Assembly (NCBI GenBank): GCA_030146365.1
Contig: JASLBU010000086.1
Span: 1 to 5,002, forward strand
Direction of reading: 5' to 3'
DNA from: Candidatus Limnocylindria bacterium
GTDB taxonomy: Bacteria > Chloroflexota > Limnocylindria > QHBO01
DNA length: 5,002 nt
Numbering within the stretch: the stretch's first letter is position 1; every line of letters begins with the position of its first letter. Position numbers and translations under genes: made by a program. The notes beneath the pieces are model-generated. The model was given only the letters and a program-made list of their open reading frames with translations, was not told the DNA's origin and ran no database searches. Positions 1 to 4,645 of the stretch are shown in pieces.

Positions 1-502
1 TGCCAGCGGGGACTGCACCCGCAAGTCGGCGGTCGAGCCCGTAGTAGTTGCCGGCACCGATGAGCCCGATGAAGGCGGTGACCAGCGCGTAGGTGATGTG
101 CTGGTTGACGATGCCGTGCTCGAACTCCCAAGCCGCCAAGAAGAAGAACACCATCATCAGCGCACCCATCCCCGCGCTGAACCGCGTGAGGAGCCCGAGG
201 ATCAGCCCGAGGCCAATGCCGATCTGGCCCCATGGGACGAGGACGTTGATGACCGACATCGCGCCTTCGTTCGCCGCCAGGCCGGCCCAGAACCCCTGGG
301 TGGGGTTGTAGACCGCTCCTTCCACCGGCTCCGAGACGAATGGCCACCCCAGCGTCCCGCCGGTGGCGAACTCGAGGAACCCGCCTGCCGAGAAGGGCTC
401 TGGGCCGAAGACCTTTTCCAGCCCTGCCCACAGGAAGATGATGCCGATGCCGATCCGAAGTACCGCAATCGCAAGGCGGTACGAATCCTTGACGACCTCC
501 AC
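1..502 (-). CDS. DoxX-family membrane protein, 3' end cut by the window edge
   Basis: The minus-strand frame is open for 167 codons from a GTG at 502 to the window edge. The start is supported by GGAGG at 510-514, seven bases upstream. Visible segments are: helix 1 at about residues 10-28, ending in a W-A-G-L-E-K motif; a hydrophilic loop of about 50 residues rich in Gly, Pro and aromatics; and three more helices at about 84-104, 108-124 and 134-151. The segment N-Q-H-I-T-Y-A-L-V followed by G-A-G-N-Y-Y-G-L-D is the usual C-terminal signature of DoxX/DoxD-type proteins. That family includes the large subunit of archaeal thiosulfate:quinone oxidoreductase, but most bacterial members have no proven reaction. 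The long loop after helix 1 resembles the DoxD-like branch. Only a short tail should be missing beyond the edge. The family call is fairly sure; a role in sulfur or redox chemistry at the membrane is inference. The plus-strand frames over this stretch are antisense shadows. Confidence 0.85.
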   Translation of the reverse strand, partial: MEVVKDSYRLAIAVLRIGIGIIFLWAGLEKVFGPEPFSAGGFLEFATGGTLGWPFVSEPVEGAVYNPTQGFWAGLAANEGAMSVINVLVPWGQIGIGLGLILGLLTRFSAGMGALMMVFFFLAAWEFEHGIVNQHITYALVTAFIGLIGAGNYYGLDRRLAGAVPAG

Positions 503-509
503 CGAAGTG

Positions 510-514
510 CCTCC
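510..514 (-). promoter_or_regulatory. Shine-Dalgarno site of the DoxX gene
   Basis: On the minus strand GGAGG lies seven bases before the GTG at 502. It decides this start over the other-frame ATG codons nearby. No in-frame ATG lies in the stretch just upstream. Confidence 0.7.
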
Positions 515-571
515 GTGCTGTTCCTGATTGGTCGCTCTCTAGAGTGTTGCTGGTCAAGGCGCACTCGGCGT

Positions 572-584
572 GGGCCTAAGGCCC
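572..584. repeat. Short palindrome in the gap upstream of the DoxX gene
   Basis: GGGCC-TAA-GGCCC forms a perfect five-base-pair inverted repeat (the inner T/A could pair as well). It lies in the 235-bp stretch 503-737 between the end of the small-gene cluster and the DoxX start. It could be a weak hairpin ending transcription of the small-gene cluster, or a protein-binding site. On the minus strand no T-tract follows, so a classical intrinsic terminator is not supported. I see nothing else definite in 503-737. Confidence 0.25.
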
Positions 585-737
585 CCTTTCCGACGGGCCG
601 TGCGGCCTGCTACTACGGCATGCCCGCGATACGGCAACCCTCTGCCCAGAAGAGTTCGCAGTCCTACCGGGTTAGTCCCCTGAGCTGCACCGTGAGCCAC
701 TACGGGTCATGCGGACATTCGCCGCTTCCAATGGGAG

Positions 738-1056
738 TTAGCCGCCAACGTCCCGCAAGGGTTCGACGGGAAAGCGCACGATGGAGCTGCTCCCGTTGGC
801 TTCTACAGCACAGATAAGGCGGTCGTCTCCCCGTTCGACTCGTACAGGATCGGCTCGGCGGTGATCACACCTTCGCCGGCAGCTCCTCGCCGCCCGGAGA
901 TGCCAGTCCGACCTCGCCCACGGTCGTCTCTCCGGCGAACGACAGCGGAACGCCACCGGGAAACTGACATATCGCCGGCGGCGGGCCGATCGGGCTGAGG
1001 ATGCCGCAGGCGGTGAGGCCGGTGGCGGCCATCGCCGCCATCCCTCGACGCATCAT
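738..1056 (-). pseudogene. Small lipoprotein with two apparent frameshifts
   Basis: The gene starts at the ATG at 1056, which overlaps the stop of the preceding gene (ATGA). The N-terminus M-M-R-R, then a short Ala/Met-rich stretch, then L-T-A-C with the cysteine at residue 17 is a lipoprotein signal peptide with lipobox. The protein would be exported and anchored by lipid. The first frame ends in L-P-A-K-V and a TGA at 865-867. Protein-like sequence then continues in a second frame (I-T-A-E-P-I-L-Y-E-S-N-G). It continues again in a third frame (C-A-V-E-A-N-G-S, then V-R-F-P-V-E-P-L) up to the TAA at 738-740. Each jump is explained by one missing base, near 865-870 and 824-832. Restoring both gives 321 bases, exactly 106 codons plus stop. 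The restored product looks like a compact beta-rich domain. I do not recognise a named family. Either the gene is decaying or the sequence has two indel errors. Confidence 0.6.
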
Positions 1057-1285
1057 GCCTCGAGCCGCTTCAGTAGTACCGTCAGCGCCGTGAGCGCGTC
1101 GTGGGGCTCTCACCCGTTCCCTCGAGCCGCCCACCGTCGGGGCCGGTGGCCCACGCCACCCAGCCCCAGCCGTGGATGACCGGATCGGCCCACCGAGGTC
1201 CGCACACGACGCCGCGCAGGGTCCAGTCCGGAGGCTTGGATGCCATCGCCGCGTTCCAGACGTGTGTGAGTCCCGATGTCGCCAT
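1053..1285 (-). pseudogene. Small tryptophan-rich protein with one apparent frameshift
   Basis: The body of the protein reads D-W-T-L-R-G-V-V-C-G-P-R-W, then G-W-G-W-V-A-W-A-T-G-P-D-G, then L-E-G-T-G-E-S-P. It then hits a frame break at the four-base run 1103-1106 (CCCC on the minus strand). In the next frame it continues H-D-A-L-T-A-L-T-V-L-L-K-R-L-E-A and stops at TGA 1053-1055. One extra C would join the two parts into 77 codons plus stop. The stop overlaps the start of the downstream lipoprotein gene as ATGA, which suggests translational coupling. The ATG at 1285 is used here; the ATG at 1246, with a weak GGA eight bases upstream, is an equally possible start and would give 64 residues. 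There is no signal peptide or membrane helix, so the product is probably cytoplasmic. The family is not recognised. The several Trp and Gly residues followed by an amphipathic C-terminal helix suggest a small beta-sheet plus helix fold. Confidence 0.55.
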
Positions 1286-1325
1286 GCCGGTCACCGATAG
1301 AGACTGTGCCGAGGGTTCCCGCCGC

Positions 1326-1472
1326 CTAGCCGAGGAAGCCGAGCAGCAGAAGCACCGCCAGAGCGACGAGAAGCGCGGCCACGAACGCAAACGTGGCCAG
1401 CTGGATCGACCTGCTGTTCATGCCCCCCGGCGGAGGCCGGCGGGATCGGTTCTGGTCAAGATCGGCTCTCAT
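1326..1472 (-). CDS. Small single-helix membrane protein (48 aa)
   Basis: The ATG at 1472 overlaps the TGA of the upstream gene (ATGA), so translation is probably coupled. Residues 1-22 are polar and basic (R-A-D-L-D-Q-N-R-S-R-R-P-P-P-G-G). Residues 24-47 form one strongly hydrophobic segment (A-T-F-A-F-V-A-A-L-L-V-A-L-A-V-L-L-L-L-G-F-L-G), which ends at the stop codon. The positive N-terminus predicts an N-in orientation with almost nothing beyond the membrane. An internal ATG at 1421 gives a 31-aa version, but only a G-run two bases upstream supports it. Function is unknown. Such proteins often bind and modulate larger membrane partners, but nothing here identifies one. It lies 40 or more bases before the tryptophan-rich gene. 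Confidence 0.6.
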   Translation of the reverse strand: MRADLDQNRSRRPPPGGMNSRSIQLATFAFVAALLVALAVLLLLGFLG

Positions 1473-1684
1473 CGCTCGGACCGCCGGTACCCGGCGCTGC
1501 CGTCGTCGGCGTCTTTGACGTCCCAAGCCTTTTCGTACACGGCATCCCAGCCCCGATACACGCCGACCGGCGTGCCGAGCGGGTGTGGCTGGTCGGCCAG
1601 GTCATCGAGGTCTCCGAAGTCAAGATTGATGGCATCCATCGCATGTCGGAGATAAATTCCGCCCGGTTCATTCCCTGATTGCAA
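1469..1684 (-). CDS. Small acidic protein (71 aa), first gene of the small-gene cluster
   Basis: I chose a TTG start at 1684 because AAGGAG lies eight bases upstream (1693-1698 on the minus strand). The next in-frame ATG, at 1639, has no ribosome-binding site. The product is soluble and Asp-rich: a segment D-F-G-D-L-D-D-L-A-D-Q-P-H-P-L-G-T-P-V-G-V-Y is followed by R-G-W-D-A-V-Y-E-K-A-W-D-V-K-D-A-D-D-G. There is no signal peptide, helix-turn-helix or membrane segment that I can see. The stop overlaps the next gene's ATG as ATGA. The reading frame stays open far upstream, antisense to the cyclase gene, but that extension is a GC-driven shadow. The family is not recognised. Confidence that it is coding rests on the ribosome-binding site, the stop/start overlap and the natural-looking composition. 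Confidence 0.6.
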   Translation of the reverse strand: MQSGNEPGGIYLRHAMDAINLDFGDLDDLADQPHPLGTPVGVYRGWDAVYEKAWDVKDADDGSAGYRRSER

Positions 1685-1692
1685 TTGCTGTG

Positions 1693-1698
1693 CTCCTT
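1693..1698 (-). promoter_or_regulatory. Shine-Dalgarno site deciding a TTG start
   Basis: AAGGAG on the minus strand is placed eight bases before the TTG at 1684. It is one of the two strongest ribosome-binding sites in the window and argues for the TTG over the later ATG. Confidence 0.6.
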
Positions 1699-1710
1699 GC
1701 TGCACGGTCA

Positions 1711-1716
1711 ACGCTA
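1711..1716 (-). promoter_or_regulatory. Possible -10 box of the small-gene cluster
   Basis: TAGCGT on the minus strand fits the TAnnnT -10 pattern. It would start transcription near 1704, giving a leader of about 20 bases that just includes the AAGGAG site. The -35 region (TGGCAC at about 1734-1739) is poor. This is an inference from pattern and spacing only. Confidence 0.3.
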
Positions 1717-1851
1717 TGCGGGCGGCCGAGAGAGTGCCACTACGGGAACCCACAGTCTTTCGGCGCGGGACCCGGACACCCCAGTGGCGTATGTTTCCGA
1801 AAGCACGTGTACTGGCGCGGCCACAGCGATTGGGCACGCGTTCAGACGCAG

Positions 1852-1879
1852 GGGCCCAGCAGAACTCTGCCGTGGGTCC
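1852..1879. repeat. Imperfect inverted repeat in the divergent promoter region
   Basis: The arms are GGGCCCA (1852-1858) with TGGGTCC (1873-1879), containing one G-T pair, and GCAG with CTGC nested inside. The unpaired parts are an AACT loop and a two-base bulge. It could be an operator for a regulator of either flanking gene or a hairpin in an upstream transcript. Only the base pairing is seen; any role is inference. Confidence 0.3.
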
Positions 1880-2062
1880 ACGCCTCCCTACAGCGCTCCG
1901 AGCAACGCCCTGCTGTGGTAAGCAGCCAGTACGCGAGCCGACGTATCGTGCCCTCGAGCCGCGGCGAAGCCCGGCAGGTAGTCCGCCGACAGTTCTAGAC
2001 GGTCGGGAAGATGCGTTGGGATAGCGGCGGCTTCCGTATGCCCCCGGCTCGGAGGGGCGGCG

Positions 2063-2068
2063 TAGTAT
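2063..2068 (+). promoter_or_regulatory. -10 box for leaderless transcription of the cupin-cyclase
   Basis: TAGTAT ends six bases before the GTG at 2075. Transcription starting about seven bases after a -10 box would begin at the start codon itself. No ribosome-binding site lies at a usable distance; the only GGAGG (2051-2055) is 19 bases upstream of the GTG. No clear -35 box is present. Leaderless starts of this layout are common in Actinobacteria. Confidence 0.5.
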
Positions 2069-2074
2069 CGGACC

Positions 2075-2923
2075 GTGCGAATGCAGCGCAAGCGGTTCCA
2101 TGACGCGGTCGACGTGCGGCACTTTCCCAACGGTCGCGTCGACGTCGTCGAGCTGGATGATGTGGTCGTGGGACGCATGACCTATGAGCCCGGCTGGCGA
2201 TGGTCGAGGGACGTCAAGCCAATCGCCGGGACCGAGTGGTGCACCTACCACCATCTCGGCGTGTCGCTGTCGGGACTTCTTCGGGTCGAGACGCCTGATG
2301 GCACGGAGCTCGAGATCGGGCCCGGAGATGTGTTCGAGATTCCGCCGGGTCACGACGCGTGGGTGGTCGGCGACGAGCCCTGGGTATCGGTCGACTTCGA
2401 GGCCATGCGGTCCTTCGGACGCGGGGTCGACGTGCGAGACAACCGTAGCCTGGCGACCATCCTGTTCACCGACATCGTTGACTCCACCGCGGTGGCGAAT
2501 CGCATCGGTGACAGCCAGTGGAAGGAGCTCGTCGCTCAGCACAACGAGCAGGCTCAGGCAGCGGTCGATCGCCATCGCGGTCGCGTCGTGAAGTGGACCG
2601 GGGATGGGATGCTGGCCGTGTTCGATGGCGCCGAACGGGCGGTACAGTCTGCCGTCCTGCTGCGGTCGAAGGTCGATGGCCTCGATCTGCAGATCAGACA
2701 AGCCATCCACAGCGGCGAGGTTGAGATATCGGCTGGTGATGTTCGCGGCCTCGCGGTCCACGCCGCGGCCCGCGTCATGGCCGTTGCACAGCCCGGCGAG
2801 ATCTTGGTTTCGGGCACGGTGCGAGATCTTCTTGATGGCAGCTCGTTCGGGTTCGAGGATCGCGGTGTGCACGAGCTGAAGGGACTCAGCGGCTCGCGGC
2901 CGGTGTTCGCGATTACCGGCTGA
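2075..2923 (+). CDS. Cupin domain fused to class III adenylate/guanylate cyclase
   Basis: The 282-aa protein has two domains. Residues about 20-110 form a cupin barrel: E-P-G-W-x-W-S (38-44), K-P-I-A-G-T (48-53), C-x-x-H-H (56-60), the turn L-S-G (65-67), G-P-G-D-V-F-E-I-P-P-G-H-D-A-W-V-V-G-D (82-100) and V-D-F (106-108). Residues about 125-282 form a class III nucleotide cyclase, which makes cyclic AMP or GMP plus pyrophosphate from ATP or GTP. The metal-binding aspartates are D133 (F-T-D-I-V-D-S-T) and D177 (K-W-T-G-D-G). K173 and D222 sit at the purine-reading positions, which favours ATP. R233 (A-A-A-R) is the transition-state arginine. The usual Asn of V-N-x-A-A-R is His229, as in many actinobacterial relatives. 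The catalytic domain looks complete and ends with the typical H-E-L-K-G-L-x-G-S-R-P-V-F-A-I. No membrane segment is present, so it is cytosolic. The GTG start fits a leaderless transcript; an ATG two codons on is the alternative. The cupin may bind a ligand or metal that controls activity (inference). Confidence 0.9.
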   Translation: MRMQRKRFHDAVDVRHFPNGRVDVVELDDVVVGRMTYEPGWRWSRDVKPIAGTEWCTYHHLGVSLSGLLRVETPDGTELEIGPGDVFEIPPGHDAWVVGDEPWVSVDFEAMRSFGRGVDVRDNRSLATILFTDIVDSTAVANRIGDSQWKELVAQHNEQAQAAVDRHRGRVVKWTGDGMLAVFDGAERAVQSAVLLRSKVDGLDLQIRQAIHSGEVEISAGDVRGLAVHAAARVMAVAQPGEILVSGTVRDLLDGSSFGFEDRGVHELKGLSGSRPVFAITG

Positions 2924-2972
2924 ATCAGCCGCTGGCATCGCGGCCCTCCTCCATTGCGTCCGGCCGACCACG

Positions 2973-2997
2973 CCGGCAGCGATGTCTCGCTGGCCGG
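2973..2997 (+). repeat. Hairpin just after the cupin-cyclase stop
   Basis: CCGGCAGCGA (2973-2982) pairs with TCGCTGGCCGG (2987-2997) around a TGTC loop. This makes a ten-pair stem with one bulged base, about 50 bases after the stop codon. No T-tract follows, so it is a stem-loop that may stabilise or help end the transcript rather than a textbook terminator. Confidence 0.4.
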
Positions 2998-3015
2998 AGT
3001 ACCATGTAGGCCGAG

Positions 3016-3031
3016 TGGGGCCCTAACCCCA
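3016..3031 (+). repeat. Small hairpin with a CCCTAA loop
   Basis: TGGGG (3016-3020) pairs with CCCCA (3027-3031) around a six-base loop, CCCTAA. The loop is nearly the same as that of the next hairpin (CCCTAC). No function is evident. Confidence 0.3.
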
Positions 3032-3049
3032 TGAGTCCTTCCGAGGCTC

Positions 3050-3071
3050 GCCCCTGGCCCTACCCAGGGGC
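3050..3071 (+). terminator. Possible terminator hairpin downstream of the cyclase
   Basis: GCCCCTGG (3050-3057) pairs perfectly with CCAGGGGC (3064-3071) around the loop CCCTAC, and TTCGATTT follows. The eight-pair GC-rich stem with a T-rich but interrupted tail fits a weak intrinsic terminator for plus-strand transcription. It lies about 125 bases past the cyclase stop, before the promoter of the next gene. Confidence 0.45.
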
Positions 3072-3233
3072 TTCGATTTGTCCGCCGGTGCGCCTCTAGC
3101 CCTCGGAGCCGCCGCGATGCCGCACGGTGCAGCACGCGTGGCGGCTTGATCGCTCGGCACCGCGCGTCGGCATAGCGGTGGCTTCGTGCCAGTGCGCAAG
3201 CCGCAGAGTCACGGCCTCACCCCGCGAGCGTCG

Positions 3234-3239
3234 TAGACT
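3234..3239 (+). promoter_or_regulatory. -10 box for leaderless transcription of the DUF4386 gene
   Basis: TAGACT ends seven bases before the GTG at 3247, the same layout as at the cupin-cyclase start. There is no Shine-Dalgarno site before this GTG. The site supports the GTG at 3247 over the longer in-frame start at 3127. Confidence 0.5.
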
Positions 3240-3246
3240 CCCGTTT

Positions 3247-3912
3247 GTGCCCAAACGTTACGCCCGGATCGGCGGTGCGCTGTATCTCGTGATCATCGTC
3301 GCCGGAATCGCTGGCCCGCTGCTGGTCCAGCAGCTGGTCGTGCCCGGCGAGGCGGCTACCACCGCGCAGAACATCGCGGCAGCTCCCACGCTGTGGCGAC
3401 TCGGCATAGCCGTCAACGTCGTCGTGCATCTCTGCGATGTGCCGCTGATGTTGATCCTGTTCCTGCTGCTTTCCCCGGTCAACAAGAACATCGCGTTCCT
3501 CGGGCTCCTATTCAACATCATCCAGACAGCCACTCTCGTGGCGAACCAGCTGACACTTGTCGCCGCTGGACTCATGGCCGCAGACCAAGCGGCGCTAACC
3601 GGCGTTGTGATAGCCGCGTACTCGTATGGCGAGGCACTTGGCCTGGTCTTCTTCGGGTTCACGCTGGTGGCGGTCGGGTATCTAATCCGACACTCGGGCT
3701 ACTTGCCGTGGTTTATCGGCGTGCTGATACAGCTCGGTGGCGTCAGCTACGTGGTCAATAGCTTCCTCCTGCTCGTGACCCCCGAGCTGGCGAGCATCGT
3801 GCTCCTGCTTCCCGCCTTCGTCGGCGAACTGTCGCTTGCGCTGTGGCTCCTCATCAGAGGCGTCGATGCCTCGAAGTGGGAATTGCGGGCCATGAGCACG
3901 CGGGCGACGTAA
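3247..3912 (+). CDS. DUF4386 family six-helix membrane protein
   Basis: The product is 221 aa from the GTG at 3247. The opening R-I-G-G-A-L-Y-L-V-I-I-V-A-G, then V-P-G-E-A-A-T-T-A-Q-N-I (32-43), then a Leu-Trp-Arg-Leu-Gly stretch (49-53) and L-C-D-V (62-65) and S-P-V-N-K (76-80), match the DUF4386 pattern. In this family a first helix is followed by a short outside loop with an A-T-x-x-N-I motif. Predicted helices lie at about 8-30, 52-75, 82-108, 128-147, 154-176 and 182-203. The length is normal for the family, whose function is unknown. The protein is an integral inner-membrane protein. A longer in-frame start at 3127 would add 40 Arg/Ser-rich residues and is disfavoured by composition and by the -10 box at 3234-3239. 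The flanking gaps (323 and 212 bases) argue against an operon. Confidence 0.88.
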   Translation: MPKRYARIGGALYLVIIVAGIAGPLLVQQLVVPGEAATTAQNIAAAPTLWRLGIAVNVVVHLCDVPLMLILFLLLSPVNKNIAFLGLLFNIIQTATLVANQLTLVAAGLMAADQAALTGVVIAAYSYGEALGLVFFGFTLVAVGYLIRHSGYLPWFIGVLIQLGGVSYVVNSFLLLVTPELASIVLLLPAFVGELSLALWLLIRGVDASKWELRAMSTRAT

Positions 3913-4112
3913 CGAGAAACCGAATTCCGGCAGCACTGTGGTAGGTTCGCCTGGGCGCACAGCTGAGGCCGATGGCCCGCGCGGCGGCCGCTTTTAACTT
4001 TCGCCCGGCAACGTCCTGCGACACACCGGTTCAGCCAGTCGATCCGAGGGGCCGCACGACTAGTGTGCCGACGGGACGAGTCGCTTCAGTGCCCTCCCGG
4101 ACTGCGCCCAGT

Positions 4113-4118
4113 AAGGAG
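4113..4118 (+). promoter_or_regulatory. Shine-Dalgarno site deciding the start of the four-helix membrane protein
   Basis: AAGGAG is followed by six bases and then the GTG at 4125. It fixes the start 51 codons inside the longest open frame, which begins at an ATG at 3972 and has an unlikely Arg/Thr/Pro-rich front end. A possible -10 box, TAGTGT, lies at 4061-4066 (weak). Confidence 0.7.
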
Positions 4119-4124
4119 CTCCGA

Positions 4125-4592
4125 GTGACCACCCCGACCGCTGCCGGTCCCGCTGTCCCGAGTGCCGGGTCCCAAAGCAATGCTGGCCACGGTCTGCCCG
4201 TCTGGCGGCTGAACTTGATGCGTGCCGGCTACCTGTTGATGGCCGTAGGCCTCAGCGTGGTCGTCATTTGGCCCGAATTCATCCAGGGCCGCGCTGCATC
4301 GCTGTCGGTATTCGAAGGCGTAGTCGCCGCCCTATTGGGCGCGATGTGTCTGCTTGCCTTCCTCGGCCTTCGCTACCCCGTCCAGTTGCTGCCGCTCCTG
4401 ATCTTCGAGTCGCTGTGGAAGGTGCTCTGGCTGGGTGCGGTCGCCACTCCGCATCTGATGGCGGGCGACATGACCGAAGAGATGGGGACGGTCCTTGGCA
4501 GCGTCGTCCTCGCTGTTGTCATCATCGCCGTAACGCCGTGGGACTACGTTTGGAAGCGGTACATCACCGCCACCGGGGACCGGTGGCGATAA
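4125..4592 (+). CDS. Uncharacterised four-helix membrane protein
   Basis: The product is 155 aa from the GTG at 4125. Residues 1-26 are a flexible Ala/Pro/Ser/Thr-rich tail. Four hydrophobic segments follow at about 33-52, 62-82, 87-108 and 121-138. Strong local features are W-P-E-F (49-52), F-E-G (63-65), L-G-L-R-Y-P-V-Q-L-L-P-L-L (80-92), F-E-S-L-W-K-V-L-W-L (94-103) and the ending T-P-W-D-Y-V-W-K-R-Y followed by G-D-R-W-R. The R-Y-P...F-E-S-x-W-K block and the charged G-D-R-W-R terminus look like those of a recurring hypothetical membrane protein of Actinobacteria and other bacteria, but I know no name or function for it. The conserved Glu, Trp and Lys within or beside helices suggest a structural or binding role rather than a simple anchor. 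Helices 2-4 are short-looped. It is preceded by a 212-base gap with its own ribosome-binding site. Confidence 0.85.
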   Translation: MTTPTAAGPAVPSAGSQSNAGHGLPVWRLNLMRAGYLLMAVGLSVVVIWPEFIQGRAASLSVFEGVVAALLGAMCLLAFLGLRYPVQLLPLLIFESLWKVLWLGAVATPHLMAGDMTEEMGTVLGSVVLAVVIIAVTPWDYVWKRYITATGDRWR

Positions 4593-4645
4593 CCCGCCAG
4601 TAAGCGACCCGCCCTAGTCACTTGAGCCGCCGCGATCCGGCACGG

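Larger units (their letters stand above)
1685..2074. other. Divergent intergenic region
   Basis: These 390 bases lie between the minus-strand small-gene cluster and the plus-strand cupin-cyclase. They should hold the promoters of both units. Visible elements are a candidate minus-strand -10 box and ribosome-binding site near 1693-1716, a hairpin-forming inverted repeat at 1852-1879, and a plus-strand -10 box at 2063-2068. Several open frames cross it on both strands, but none has a start signal or protein-like composition. Confidence 0.55.
2924..3246. other. Intergenic region with three hairpins
   Basis: There is no credible gene in these 323 bases. The left half holds three stable inverted repeats (2973-2997, 3016-3031, 3050-3071), suggesting a structured 3' end for the cyclase transcript. 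The right half ends in the -10 box of the DUF4386 gene. An in-frame upward extension of the DUF4386 frame to 3127 exists, but its Arg/Ser-rich content is not protein-like. Confidence 0.55.

Noticed and set aside
751..780. A GGGTTCGAC stretch resembling a tRNA T-loop
   Set aside because: The flanking bases do not form a five-pair T stem, and no acceptor, D or anticodon arms can be placed around it.
98..817. A 239-codon plus-strand open frame
   Set aside because: Its first part is antisense to the DoxX gene, and the rest is low-quality Arg/Ser/Pro-rich translation with no start signal. The minus strand carries the recognisable protein.
696..1747. The 11-base motif GCCACTACGGG at 696-706 and 1736-1746, with a weaker copy (GCTACTACGG) near 609
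   Set aside because: It is short and irregularly spaced, with no extended similarity, so it is indistinguishable from chance in a GC-rich sequence.
1469..2971. A 500-codon open frame on the minus strand
   Set aside because: Most of it is exactly antisense to the well-supported cupin-cyclase gene and has shadow-like composition. Only its last ~71 codons look like a real gene, and those have their own ribosome-binding site and TTG start.
3127..3246. A 40-residue N-terminal extension of the DUF4386 protein
   Set aside because: The extension is Arg/Ser-rich and unlike the family's N-terminus. The -10 box directly before GTG 3247 favours the short form.
3972..4124. A 51-residue extension of the four-helix protein from the ATG at 3972
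   Set aside because: The AAGGAG site six bases before GTG 4125 fixes the start, and the extension lacks a ribosome-binding site and a natural protein composition.
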